Of a stretch of DNA of 61,529 nucleotides, positions 34,689 to 43,743 are shown piece by piece (within the stretch, counting starts at the first letter, position 1; every line of letters begins with the position of its first letter). The position numbers and the translations under genes were made by a program. The stretch spans positions 1 through 61,529 of the forward strand of contig CAZSLA010000001.1 of the NCBI GenBank assembly GCA_964607795.1. Direction: 5' to 3'. This stretch comes from DYGT01 sp964607795 (GTDB lineage Bacteria > Patescibacteriota > Microgenomatia > UBA8517). The notes beneath the pieces are model-generated. The model made no database searches. It was not told the DNA's origin and saw only the letters and a list, made by a program, of their open reading frames with translations.

Positions 34689-35639
34689 TCAGTCTATTAC
34701 TATATCCCAGTTGAAATTTACCTTTTTAATTACTATTTCATCAAAGCCCACGATAAACATACCCTCTTCTTGTTTTTTGATGTAAATGATTTGATTAGCG
34801 GTGGAGCTTGTGGGTGTGATGTTAATGATGCTGTCTGCTGTGACGAGGTCATTATATATAATAGTACCATTGGTGCCGACATTTACCACGCCTCTGCCGC
34901 TTGTGGTCTTTTGCAAGTCGAGCTCGCTCGTCATTTCCAAAATTATCTGCTTCTCATCAATTAAAACCGGCTTTGCAGCTAAGAAAACGTCTTTGTTGTC
35001 GGGATTTAGTCGGATACTGATTTGTTTGTCCTCCCAAGTGTATGTATTGTCTATGGCAAGGTGCTCAATTTGTGTAGTGGCTATATTTTCCCCTTGCTTA
35101 GCAATCACATTGGACCATGGGCTTGTGGGGCGCTCCGTAAGTATGATCTGAAGGAGCATTAGAATTACTGCTGCCGTGGAAATCAAAACAGGGATCGCCG
35201 GCTTTGTCCTCTTCGTATTAGTATTAGCGGCAAAAGCCTGCGGGCCATAAAATGGTTCAATTGGCCGGGTGGCTATTTTGTTACTTCCCACGTTTTTAAT
35301 GCTTTTGGAAAAATCCGCTCCAATGTAGTTGTGCCCCAAAAGATAAGTAGCCAAGTGGCGGATGCTCGTCAAGCGCCGGTTAATGGTCAGGCGCGGGGTC
35401 TGGGAGGAAAGCAGAAATTGCTTATAACTATTAATTGTATTTTCGTCCAAAGTTAAAATTACTTTGTCAAGCATTTCTGTTCTTGGAAGGCTCACTATGA
35501 GCCAGCGGACAAAATGGTCAAAATCGGATTTGTAATTACGGATGCTTCTGTCGCTAATGTGCAAGCTTTCTAAATGCCTTCGGAAAGCAGGATAAATTAC
35601 TGAAGTAATATTTTTTTCTGAAAATTGTGTGGCAGTCAT
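34689..35639 (-). CDS. tyrosine-recombinase core-binding domain fused to a membrane anchor and an outer domain
   Basis: 316 residues. Residues 10-105 match the SAM-like core-binding domain of XerC/D integrases (YPAFRRHLESLHISDRSIRN; RLTINRRLTSIRHLATYLL). No catalytic domain follows: the R-K-H-R-H-Y residues are absent. Instead there is a basic linker, one membrane helix (IPVLISTAAVILMLLQII, about 149-166) and a ~145-residue beta-rich outer domain. DNA binding inside with a sensor outside would be a one-component regulator layout; this is inference. Alternatively the domain only mediates protein contact. Confidence 0.8.
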   Translation of the reverse strand: MTATQFSEKNITSVIYPAFRRHLESLHISDRSIRNYKSDFDHFVRWLIVSLPRTEMLDKVILTLDENTINSYKQFLLSSQTPRLTINRRLTSIRHLATYLLGHNYIGADFSKSIKNVGSNKIATRPIEPFYGPQAFAANTNTKRTKPAIPVLISTAAVILMLLQIILTERPTSPWSNVIAKQGENIATTQIEHLAIDNTYTWEDKQISIRLNPDNKDVFLAAKPVLIDEKQIILEMTSELDLQKTTSGRGVVNVGTNGTIIYNDLVTADSIINITPTSSTANQIIYIKKQEEGMFIVGFDEIVIKKVNFNWDIVID

Positions 35640-36223
35640 TTGAGTGTAGATTATATAAATTAGATATGATTATACAATTATTAATTCTTTTGTAGGCTTC
35701 GTCAAGAGGGAATTTAGAGTACTTAACCCACATTTGATTAACATTGGATGACAGAATTGATCTCCGATAGTAAATGGTTGAGATGGGAAAATAAGGTTTT
35801 CATTCACCCATATAACATAATTTCCGCATAGGATGTAGCCTAGTAATAAACGCAAATCTGTTTTTCAGTTTATCTCATAAAAATTTTACTTTTAAAATAT
35901 ACGCATGCAATTTGAGGTGCGTTTAATGATAAAATTATAGGAAAATACCAAATGCGTAAATATTATTGTGGATAATTATTGTCGATACATAAAGGAATTA
36001 AATTAGAAGAAATTTATACAAAAAATAATATATTTCCGCAAATTAATAAGCTTAAGTTGCGTTAAAAATTTTTTATAAATAATGAGGTAAGAAATATTAT
36101 TAGCAGCCGCACATTCAAATTGCTATGGATTTCAATAGCTACTTTTAGCCCAAGGAATTGGTATTTAGTATTTTTCCTTGCGATAAACCCATAGATAGAC
36201 TAAAATTACTAAATCAAGTTTCA
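35640..36223. other. AT-rich intergenic region between divergent genes
   Basis: 584 bp with no convincing gene. It must hold the promoters of the core-binding/membrane protein and of leuS. One perfect DnaA-box-like sequence (tgtggataa) lies near 35968 in very AT-rich DNA. I looked for a T-box leader ahead of leuS and saw none of its conserved sequence. Confidence 0.4.
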
Positions 36224-38899
36224 ATGAATATTAAGTATAACCATAGGCAAATAGAAGCCAAGTGGCAAAAGCACTGGGAGGAAGATGGAGTGTTTGCGCC
36301 AAAAAGTATGACTAAGGCAAAGGATCCTTTCTATAATCTGTGGATGTTTCCATATCCTTCAGCAGAAGGTGTGCATGTAGGCACAATCTTTTCTTCGACT
36401 GGAAGTGATGTCTATGGGCGTTTTATGCGGATGCAGGGAAAAGACGTTTTTCAACCGATAGGGTTTGACTCATTTGGAATTCACTCTGAAAACTATGCAA
36501 TTAAAATAGAATCAACGCCTCAGGCCATGCTTGCCAGAGCCTTAGAGCACTACAAGGAACAATTCAAGGATATAGGGCATGGCTACGACTGGACGCGGAC
36601 AGTGACTACTTCTGATATAGATTATTATAAATGGACACAGTGGCTTTTTGTAGTTTTATTTAAGGCGGGTCTTGCATATAAAAAGCAAGCGTCCGTCAAT
36701 TGGTGTCCCTCATGCAAGACTGTTCTTGCCGACGAGCAGATAGTCACCCCAGCTCAAGCAGGAAAGATGCCACAAGGCTATGATTCAATTAAAGATCTGC
36801 CCGAGGGTATAAGGATATGTGAGCGTTGTGGCTCTATTCCGGAAAAGCGAGACCTTAGTCAATGGTTTTTCCGGATAACCGATTATGCGAACAGATTACT
36901 TGATAACCTTGACAAGATAGATTGGTCTGAGCGTGTTGTTAAGGCCCAGCTGGAATGGATAGGTAGGAAAGAGGGCATTAACATAGCCTACACAATTAAA
37001 GGAAAAAGTGTAGGGATTACCTGCTTCACGACCCGGCCAGACACAAATTTTGGGGCGACGTTTATTGTTGTTTCTCCGGAATATGCTCGAGATAACCTGG
37101 TAGATAAGGTCAGTAGCAAATCAAAACAAAAGGTATCTGAATATATCAATAAATCTCTTGCCAAAACAGAACAGCAAAGAAAAGAGGAAGCAAAGACAAA
37201 AACAGGAGTATTTACCGGCTTATACGCAGTAAATCCATTAAACAACTATCTGATGCCTATTTGGATTTCTGATTTTGTGCTCGCAGATTTTGGTACAGGC
37301 GCGGTTGTTGGTGTACCTGGGCATGACAAGCGTGACTTTGAGTTTGCAAGCGCCTTTGGCATCACAATCAAGCGGGTGGTGGTTGGCTCGGACGGTGATA
37401 AGGGTGAAATTGTAAGTATAGATCAGGTAGAGGAGAAAGAAGGGGTTATGATTAACTCCGATTTTCTAGACGGCCTAAGTACCCGTGAGGCGTCTGTAAA
37501 GATAATGGATCACATTGAGGAGAAGGGATGGGGTCAACGTCATACGACCTACCATTTACGTGACTGGCTTATCTCAAGACAGCGCTATTGGGGTCCTCCT
37601 ATTCCGATGATTTATTGCGATGCTTGCGCCCAGGCTGGCAGGTCATGGTTTACTAGCAATGACAGAGAAAAATCAACTAATTCCTCGGTCCAATCACTCC
37701 TGCATTCAGAGCAGACTGACTGGGAACACGCAGGTTGGTATCCCGATGATAACTTGCCGGTTAAACTGCCCGTAATTAATGACTACAAACCCAAGGGAAT
37801 GGGGAGTGGGCCCTTGGCAGATCATCCAGAGTTTTACGAAACCACTTGTCCTCAATGTGGGGCACCTGCTCGCAGAGAAACCGATGTCTCAGATACATTT
37901 CTTGATTCTTCCTGGTATTTCTTAAGATACACTTCAATTGATGCAGATAGTGCCAGTAACGAACCTTTTGATGGGGGTATAACAAAACGTTGGTTACCTG
38001 TAGATTTATATTTTGGCGGTGCAGAACACGCAGTATTACACCTTATGTACGCGCGGTTTGTAACACAAGTACTCTATGACTTGAAGCTTATTGACTTTGA
38101 AGAGCCTTTCCCGCGCTTTTTTGCCCACGGCCTTATGATAAAAGACGGAGCCAAAATGAGTAAGTCAAGGGGAAATGTGGTCAACCCCGATGAATATATT
38201 GACAAATACGGAGCGGACGCACTGAGGCTTTATCTCATGTTTATGGGGCCTATGGATAGTAGTCCGGACTTTCGTGATACCGGAATCGATGGGGCAAGAA
38301 GGTTTGTTGAACGCGTTTGGAACTTGTTTGTTGATTCTGGCATCAGTTCTTTACTTCCTCGGGACTCCGATCAAAATCGGAGATTCAGTCGTAAAGCTGC
38401 CGATGATCAAAATCAGCATGATGAGGCAAAGCTATCTATCAAAATCCATCAAACTATAAAAAAGGTTACCAAAGACATGCAAGGCTTTGCTTACAATACA
38501 GCCATAGCTGCGATTATGGAGCTTGTCAATGAGATGAAAAAAAAGCCCGCGGCTATTACCCGCGAATCGCTTGTGGTTTTGTGCAAGCTCATGGCTCCGT
38601 TTACGCCCCATATGTGCGAAGAACTATGGACCGAGTTTTTGGGTGAGGAGTTTAGTATTCACCGTGCCAGTTGGCCTCAATTCGACCCCGAGCTTGTGGT
38701 TGACGAAACCATTACCATAGTCCTTCAGGTCAACGGCAAGCTGCGCTCAACTATGGCTGTGTCCTTGGAACTTGCCCAGGATAAAGCCGCCTTGGTGGAG
38801 CATGCCCGCAAAGATGAAAAGATCAGAAAATACATTCAGGGCAAAGAGACCAAAGAGATTGTCATTCCGCAAAAAATTATCAATTTTGTGGTAGATTAA
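36224..38899 (+). CDS. leuS: leucyl-tRNA synthetase
   Basis: 891 residues. The HIGH-type motif is in FPYPSAEGVHVGT (42-54) and the KMSKS motif AKMSKSRGN is near 644. The CP1 editing domain is present (FTTRPDTNFGATF; GTGAVVGVPGHDKRDFEFA), and two zinc-binding cysteine clusters are seen (CPSC...CERC and CDAC...CPQC). The C-terminal anticodon-binding domain is complete. I chose the ATG at 36224 (MNIKYNHRQIEAKWQ), which fits the family start, over one 22 codons earlier. Low-complexity polar insertions occur (NDREKSTNSSVQS; DQNRRFSRKAADDQNQ). It ends overlapping the convergent gene by 4 bp. Confidence 0.97.
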   Translation: MNIKYNHRQIEAKWQKHWEEDGVFAPKSMTKAKDPFYNLWMFPYPSAEGVHVGTIFSSTGSDVYGRFMRMQGKDVFQPIGFDSFGIHSENYAIKIESTPQAMLARALEHYKEQFKDIGHGYDWTRTVTTSDIDYYKWTQWLFVVLFKAGLAYKKQASVNWCPSCKTVLADEQIVTPAQAGKMPQGYDSIKDLPEGIRICERCGSIPEKRDLSQWFFRITDYANRLLDNLDKIDWSERVVKAQLEWIGRKEGINIAYTIKGKSVGITCFTTRPDTNFGATFIVVSPEYARDNLVDKVSSKSKQKVSEYINKSLAKTEQQRKEEAKTKTGVFTGLYAVNPLNNYLMPIWISDFVLADFGTGAVVGVPGHDKRDFEFASAFGITIKRVVVGSDGDKGEIVSIDQVEEKEGVMINSDFLDGLSTREASVKIMDHIEEKGWGQRHTTYHLRDWLISRQRYWGPPIPMIYCDACAQAGRSWFTSNDREKSTNSSVQSLLHSEQTDWEHAGWYPDDNLPVKLPVINDYKPKGMGSGPLADHPEFYETTCPQCGAPARRETDVSDTFLDSSWYFLRYTSIDADSASNEPFDGGITKRWLPVDLYFGGAEHAVLHLMYARFVTQVLYDLKLIDFEEPFPRFFAHGLMIKDGAKMSKSRGNVVNPDEYIDKYGADALRLYLMFMGPMDSSPDFRDTGIDGARRFVERVWNLFVDSGISSLLPRDSDQNRRFSRKAADDQNQHDEAKLSIKIHQTIKKVTKDMQGFAYNTAIAAIMELVNEMKKKPAAITRESLVVLCKLMAPFTPHMCEELWTEFLGEEFSIHRASWPQFDPELVVDETITIVLQVNGKLRSTMAVSLELAQDKAALVEHARKDEKIRKYIQGKETKEIVIPQKIINFVVD

Positions 38900-39471
38900 G
38901 GCCGCGTGAGGATAAAGATTAAAAGAATGATGCCTAAAATTGCGGCAATGGCAAAAGCGCCTCCGATGCGAAGGATATTTAGTCCGCCGCCGTTTTGCGG
39001 TGCTGGCGTGGGTGTAAGCTCTGGCAATTCAGCCTCATCAAGCTCTCCGATTTGCGCGTTTTCCAAAAGCGGTATGCGCTGCACGCCACCTTGCATGACT
39101 GTGGGGCCTGTGGGTGCATTTACTCGTTCGCTCCGTTCTTTGGTGATAAACAGGCTGGAAAAGGCCGTGGATGTTTCAAATTTTACCTTGCCCAGGCCCA
39201 CAGATCCGAGTTTTTCAGCCTTGTCACTGCCGATGGGGTTTGCCCAGACAATATAATTAAAAACATCTGTGCCGCCCGGGTAGGTGATATCGCGGCAGGT
39301 GACTAGAATATTATAATTAAGGTCCTGCATAATGGCGCTTAGGGCAAAGCAGCGAGCTTGTTCACCCTCAACATTGCGAAGCTCAATCAGGCCCTCGGAG
39401 GCTTGTGTGTGGCTGGGTGCAGCCAAAAACACAAATAGGCCCAGGATTGCTATAGAAATTGCTTTCTTCAT
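38896..39471 (-). CDS. exported protein with C-terminal membrane anchor
   Basis: 191 residues. Signal peptide (MKKAISIAILGLFVFLAAPSHTQA), an outer domain of about 110 residues with two cysteines (ARCFALSAI; ILVTCRDI), a Pro/Thr linker (LPELTPTPAPQNGG), and a C-terminal helix (FAIAAILGIILLIFIL). The layout parallels the other small surface proteins here but lacks an LPXTG signal. Function unknown. Divergent from comEA. Confidence 0.75.
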   Translation of the reverse strand: MKKAISIAILGLFVFLAAPSHTQASEGLIELRNVEGEQARCFALSAIMQDLNYNILVTCRDITYPGGTDVFNYIVWANPIGSDKAEKLGSVGLGKVKFETSTAFSSLFITKERSERVNAPTGPTVMQGGVQRIPLLENAQIGELDEAELPELTPTPAPQNGGGLNILRIGGAFAIAAILGIILLIFILTRP

Positions 39472-39510
39472 TACTAACTATTGTACTACAATTAATATTA
39501 ATAATCCAAG

Positions 39511-40146
39511 ATGGACTGGCAAGGCGTTGTGTTTAGGCACCGCATACAGATAGTCTTAGCCCTTATGGGTGCAATTTTAAGCGGCTTGGGGATTTATCTT
39601 TTGTTTTCTTCTTTGCATAATGAGCCCGCAATCCAGGTGATTGATGAAGCTGCCAATTTTCACGAGGGCAAAGTAATTGTCCAGGTAACTGGAGCTGTGA
39701 ACTCGGGCGGGGTATTTGAAATGGATGCCAATGCACGTGTGGTGGATGCCATTGACAAGGCCGGAGGGCTTTCGGAGGAAGCAAATACCGATTGGGTGGA
39801 TCAGGTGTTAAACATGGCAAGCAAATTAACCGATGGCCAAAAGATTTATATTCCCAAAATCGATGAGCAGTCAGATGCTTTAAGTGCTAATAATTCTTAC
39901 GGGGGGTACGACACTTTGGGGGAGACTTCAGATGCCGATCCATTGAGCATAGGATCAGGTTCCCAGCTTACAAATATTAATACCGCAAGCCAGTCGGAGC
40001 TAGAGAAATTGTGGGGAATTGGCCCTGTTACTGCTCAAAATATCATTGAACAAAGGCCTTACTCAAATATTAATGAGCTTTTAGAGAAAAAGATTTTGAA
40101 AGCAAATGTCTTTGAAAGAAACGAAGATCTCCTGACCGTTTACTGA
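39511..40146 (+). CDS. comEA: ComEA-like DNA-uptake receptor
   Basis: 211 residues. An N-terminal membrane helix (LALMGAILSGLGIYLLF), then an SLBB domain (VIVQVTGAVNSGGVFEM; ARVVDAIDKAGG, about 50-115) and a C-terminal helix-hairpin-helix pair (NINTASQSELEKLWGIGPVTAQNIIEQ, about 153-190). ComEA binds double-stranded DNA outside the membrane and passes it to ComEC. It lies 2 bp ahead of the ComEC channel gene, so this is a competence operon. Confidence 0.93.
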   Translation: MDWQGVVFRHRIQIVLALMGAILSGLGIYLLFSSLHNEPAIQVIDEAANFHEGKVIVQVTGAVNSGGVFEMDANARVVDAIDKAGGLSEEANTDWVDQVLNMASKLTDGQKIYIPKIDEQSDALSANNSYGGYDTLGETSDADPLSIGSGSQLTNINTASQSELEKLWGIGPVTAQNIIEQRPYSNINELLEKKILKANVFERNEDLLTVY

Positions 40147-40147
40147 C

Positions 40148-41221
40148 ATGAAGACACTTTGGCTAATCCTGGCTTTGATTTTGGCTTACAGCCTGTTGAA
40201 AGTCCAAACCCGACAAAATTATTTACAAGGTCTGGAGGGCAAAAGGCTGGCTTTGGCCGGACGCGTTGGCTCGGAGCCCATTTTTTATGAGAATGCTCAA
40301 AGTCTAAAAATCCATGGCATTTCGATAAATTTACCAAGGTACCCGGAAGTGAGCTACGGGGATCGGGTGACAATTGAGGGAGTTTACTCCCAGGGAAAAT
40401 TAAACGATGCTGCAATTATCGCCCATACACCTACTAATGGGCTTATTTTTAAGCTTCGAAATAGGCTGATTAGTTTTTACAAACAGGCTTTGCCCGAGCC
40501 GCATGCAAGCCTGGTGGCGGGCATTGTTATGGGCAGCAAAAAAGATATACCCAATAGCTTTTGGCAGGATCTTAAAAAAACCGGCACACTGCATGTAGTG
40601 GTGGCATCCGGCATGAATGTAACTTTGGTTGCGGGCTTTTTAATGGAAGCCTTGGTACAGGTGATGAACCGCAGGCGAGCGGTGATAATTGCCGTTTGCG
40701 GTATTTGGCTGTATGCGCTTTTAAGTGGCTTTGAGGCTCCAATTGTCCGAGCCTCGATCATGGGGAGCATCGTTTTTTCAGCACAAAAGTTGGGGCGAGT
40801 GTATGACGCGTGGCGGGGACTAATGCTTTCCGTCATCCTTATGCTTTTATTTAAGCCTTTGTATATTTCTGATCTGGGCTTTCAGCTTTCGGTTTTGGCA
40901 ACCGCATCTCTGATAAAGTTTGGAGTAGTATTTAACCGTTTATTATACTTTGTTCCTGGCATTTTTCGCGAAGGTCTGGCTACTTCTTTGGCTGCCCAGG
41001 TGGGTGTGGCGCCGCTTTTGTTTATTACCTTTGGCGATCTTAACCCATTTTCGCCCTTTATCAATGCCCTGGTTTTGTGGACTATCCCGTACATCACCAT
41101 CTTGGGCATGCTTGCCGGCATTTTGGCTTTGATGGCTACCGGGCCGGCGGGGCTTGTTTTATCTTTAGTGTATCCTTTGACATTTGTTTTTGTTAAGGTA
41201 GTGATTGGGGCTTCTTTTTAA
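40148..41221 (+). CDS. comEC: ComEC channel part (DUF4131 and competence domain)
   Basis: 357 residues corresponding to the first part of ComEC: an N-terminal OB-like segment (ISINLPRYPEVSYGDRVTIE) and the multi-helix competence domain, with HVVVASGMNVTLVAGF and APIVRASIMGSIVF, which are family hallmarks. In most bacteria a metallo-beta-lactamase-like domain is fused at the C-terminus; here it is a separate gene that starts at the next base. Imports single-stranded DNA. Confidence 0.93.
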   Translation: MKTLWLILALILAYSLLKVQTRQNYLQGLEGKRLALAGRVGSEPIFYENAQSLKIHGISINLPRYPEVSYGDRVTIEGVYSQGKLNDAAIIAHTPTNGLIFKLRNRLISFYKQALPEPHASLVAGIVMGSKKDIPNSFWQDLKKTGTLHVVVASGMNVTLVAGFLMEALVQVMNRRRAVIIAVCGIWLYALLSGFEAPIVRASIMGSIVFSAQKLGRVYDAWRGLMLSVILMLLFKPLYISDLGFQLSVLATASLIKFGVVFNRLLYFVPGIFREGLATSLAAQVGVAPLLFITFGDLNPFSPFINALVLWTIPYITILGMLAGILALMATGPAGLVLSLVYPLTFVFVKVVIGASF

Positions 41222-42061
41222 ATGAATAAAAAGCTGCTAACTTTTTTGACTCTAGTCATTAGTCTTTTGTTTTTGGTTATTTTTTCCTGGCCTGACGACA
41301 GGCTTCATATCGTGGCCTGCGACGTGGGCCAGGGTGATGCCTTTTTGCTGATGCATAAACAAGCTCAGGTTTTGGTAGATAGCGGGCCGGGTTCCAAGGT
41401 GTTGGACTGTCTCACAAGATACATGCCTTTTTGGGACAGGACGCTTGAGCTTGTAGTTTTGACCCACGCGCAAAAGGACCACTACGGCGGGATGGATGCT
41501 GTACTTGAGCGCTATCAAGTGCAAGCACTTGTGGCTTCGAGCTTGGGTTCTAGCAGTGAGGAATACCAAGTGATAGAAAAGATGGTGGGGGATCTGGGCA
41601 TCCAGGTTATCCGGCCATTTGCCGGCAGGAAGGTGCGAGTAGGTTTGATATCTTTAGATATCTTGTGGCCGAGCCATGAAGCATTGGCATCACTTGATGT
41701 CAATGATGACCCCAATAATTTTTCCGTAGTTTTTGAACTTCAATATAAGGATTTTGAGGCTTTGTTTACCGGCGATATTGGCCCGGAGACAGAAGGCAAA
41801 ATCCTTGCTCTGGGCAAAGTGAGGGACGTTGAGCTTATAAAAGTACCGCACCATGGAAGTAGGAATGGGCTTAGCAAAGCGTTTTTACAGGCGGCGCGCC
41901 CGGAGGTGGCATTTATAGGCGTGGGAAAAAATTCCTGGGGCCACCCGCACAGGGAAGTACTGGACATGCTTGGCGAACATGGTGCCCAAATATATCGCAC
42001 AGATGTGAATTCCTATTTTGAACTTGTTACCGATGGTAGGGTTTGGAAGGTAATTGATTGA
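41222..42061 (+). CDS. ComEC metallo-hydrolase part as a separate protein
   Basis: 279 residues. A membrane helix (LLTFLTLVISLLFLVIF) then a metallo-beta-lactamase fold: DVGQGDAFLLM, VLTHAQKDHYGG (H-x3-DH, one histidine of the usual HxHxDH replaced by Gln), LFTGDIGPETEG, and VPHHGSRNGLSKAF. This is the domain thought to degrade one DNA strand during uptake. Start ATG directly abuts the stop of the channel gene with no ribosome site. Confidence 0.92.
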   Translation: MNKKLLTFLTLVISLLFLVIFSWPDDRLHIVACDVGQGDAFLLMHKQAQVLVDSGPGSKVLDCLTRYMPFWDRTLELVVLTHAQKDHYGGMDAVLERYQVQALVASSLGSSSEEYQVIEKMVGDLGIQVIRPFAGRKVRVGLISLDILWPSHEALASLDVNDDPNNFSVVFELQYKDFEALFTGDIGPETEGKILALGKVRDVELIKVPHHGSRNGLSKAFLQAARPEVAFIGVGKNSWGHPHREVLDMLGEHGAQIYRTDVNSYFELVTDGRVWKVID

Positions 42062-42086
42062 CTATAGGACAATATTTTGCTATCAT
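42058..42086 (+). promoter_or_regulatory. promoter TTGACT-17-TATCAT
   Basis: TTGACT at 42058-42063 (overlapping the ComEC stop), 17-bp spacer, TATCAT at 42081-42086, followed by a strong ribosome site (aaggag) before the ATG at 42133. Confidence 0.6.
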
Positions 42087-42132
42087 TCGCTCATTCCCGT
42101 TAGCTCGTTTCAAATTCAAAAAGGAGAGTCAA

Positions 42133-43146
42133 ATGAACGCACTCCCCAAGCTCAAGTCCAATACGGCAGAGCTGGTTTTTGATGTTTCGTGTTGGCTTTT
42201 TGTTTTCCTGGCAGCCGTGTCTTTCTGGTGGCTGGGGGTCTGGAAGAACGGTCACACAGCACTTTTGGGATTGGTGGTGTTTTTGTTCGTCATTCGCTCG
42301 GGCGTCTTTGCCTTTGCCGAGCCATCCCGCAGTCGGCGCGAGGTGATATTGATTATGGTGCCATATATCGCCATTGTGCCCGTGACATTCGTCCGTTTGT
42401 ATGAGTACCCACCTATGGCCTGGGTGCTTTTGGGGTTTTTGAACTTCTGGTTTTTCCTTTTGATTGTCTACGATTTTGTGGACATGAGAAAGTCCCAGGG
42501 GTCGGACGCATCAGTCGAACCGCCGAGCACAATCCAAGCGCCTGAACCCACCTTGACTTCGGTTCAGCACTCTCTATCTAAAGAAAGCACGAGGGGAGGT
42601 TACTCGGGTGGAGCTGGGGCAGATGGTTTAAGGCTAGAAATTCCCAAGCTGCAACAGGCTGATACCCAGGATGGGGTGGCAGTTGTACCTGGGGAGTCCC
42701 AGATTGAGCCGCCGCCGCAGAGGGATGCTGCGTGGTTTTGCAAAACTCTGACAACTCTGAAAATGAACCTCAATCAACGCGTGCAGAGCAGTTATGCAGA
42801 TCTGCGCGTTGAGCTTGAGGTTCACTTCCTAAAAACCAATCTGGACCGCGAAGTCCTCGAGAGGCATAATGTTCCAGCAGAGCTTGTAGATGCTATTGAC
42901 AAAGGCGACTATAAAGCTCTTTTGAAGCTTCTTCGAAGCCGTTCAATAATGAACGAAGTTCTACTCAATGACCTTGCTCAGGCTTTGGCCGAGGGCTGCA
43001 AGCCCCAGGAGCCTGAGATTCAGACGAGGAGGAGAAATCATGAACCAGAGAGAGATCAACAACAGGGATCCTTTAATCAGATTGTTTCAGGTTCTGATTT
43101 GGATCCCGGCGTTGATAACGGGGATTATATGTCTCTTGTTCCGTGA
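42133..43146 (+). CDS. multi-pass membrane protein with a long cytoplasmic tail
   Basis: 337 residues. Four membrane helices in the first 130 residues (LVFDVSCWLFVFLAAVSFWW; LLGLVVFLFVIRSGVFAFA; IMVPYIAIVPVTFV; WVLLGFLNFWFFLLIVYDFV), then a long soluble tail with charged helices and an acidic repeat end. The start is set by aaaaaggagagtcaaATG. It has its own promoter and GC-richer codon use than comEC. Its end overlaps the next gene by about 107 bases in another frame, which is unusually long. Not recognised. Confidence 0.65.
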   Translation: MNALPKLKSNTAELVFDVSCWLFVFLAAVSFWWLGVWKNGHTALLGLVVFLFVIRSGVFAFAEPSRSRREVILIMVPYIAIVPVTFVRLYEYPPMAWVLLGFLNFWFFLLIVYDFVDMRKSQGSDASVEPPSTIQAPEPTLTSVQHSLSKESTRGGYSGGAGADGLRLEIPKLQQADTQDGVAVVPGESQIEPPPQRDAAWFCKTLTTLKMNLNQRVQSSYADLRVELEVHFLKTNLDREVLERHNVPAELVDAIDKGDYKALLKLLRSRSIMNEVLLNDLAQALAEGCKPQEPEIQTRRRNHEPERDQQQGSFNQIVSGSDLDPGVDNGDYMSLVP

Positions 43147-43552
43147 TCCAAAGATGTACAACTATGCTTCCGCATTTACAAGCGGTGCGTTTTTCTTGCA
43201 TCTTACCTCGTTTCTTTTTGAGCGTTCTGCTCAGAAGGTAGAGATGCTCTTGATTACACTTGGTTTTGTTGCTAGCGGACTTGTCCCTGTTAAGACGCGC
43301 AGCTGGCACGACCTGACGGTGATCGATCCCTATGCCTCAACGGCTGTCATGCTCGCGACCGCAATCGTCGCTGTTGCATATAATGCGGTTGTTGAGAACA
43401 TTGAATGCTGTGTCGAGTCCTTGCGCGGGCGCTTGGCAAAGATTTTGAGGCCAAGCTTTAGGCTTCCGTCTCTGGGTAAGCCCGCATTGAATTTGCATTT
43501 GCGGCGTACAAAGGCGGAGCCTAGGCAGGCAATCGAAGAAAGACCTTCGTAG
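43040..43552 (+). CDS. multi-pass membrane protein, 170 aa
   Basis: Starts at the ATG preceded by gaggaggagaaatc, inside the previous gene. Four membrane helices (LFQVLIWIPALITGIICLLF; TSGAFFLHLTSFLF; MLLITLGFVASGLV; AVMLATAIVAVAYNAVV), then an arginine-rich tail. With the preceding gene it forms a two-gene cassette closed by a terminator. Function unknown. Confidence 0.65.
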   Translation: MNQREINNRDPLIRLFQVLIWIPALITGIICLLFRDPKMYNYASAFTSGAFFLHLTSFLFERSAQKVEMLLITLGFVASGLVPVKTRSWHDLTVIDPYASTAVMLATAIVAVAYNAVVENIECCVESLRGRLAKILRPSFRLPSLGKPALNLHLRRTKAEPRQAIEERPS

Positions 43553-43567
43553 ATCCTGCAAACGGGC

Positions 43568-43626
43568 ATGCCCTACAAATCCAATTCATCAGAATTCTTG
43601 ATGGAGGGGAGGCGTAGGGCATTTTT
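43568..43626 (+). terminator. terminator of the two-gene membrane cassette
   Basis: atgccctac (43568) pairs with gtagggcat (43613-43621), followed by tttttgtgc. Inside is a smaller cattcat/atga-type fold. Confidence 0.7.
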
Positions 43627-43655
43627 GTGCTAAAATTGGAAGTAATATTGCTCAC

Positions 43656-43727
43656 GCCCTTGTAGTTTAATGGACAAAACAGCGGTTTCCGGAACCGTAG
43701 CTGGAGGTTCGATTCCTCCCAGGGGCA
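43656..43727 (+). tRNA. tRNA-Arg(CCG)
   Basis: The acceptor GCCCTTG pairs with CAGGGGC, the anticodon loop TTCCGGA gives CCG, the T arm is GGAGG/CCTCC with loop TTCGATT, and the discriminator is A with no CCA. It lies about 420 bp before argS on the same strand. Confidence 0.93.
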
Positions 43728-43743
43728 CAACGATTATAAGCAC

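Noticed and set aside
35670..35855. Minus-strand frame of 61 codons upstream of the core-binding/membrane gene
   Set aside because: No ribosome site, no family, AT-rich intergenic context.
36000..36223. Possible T-box or other leader riboswitch ahead of leuS
   Set aside because: The conserved T-box antiterminator sequence and a leucine specifier loop could not be found.
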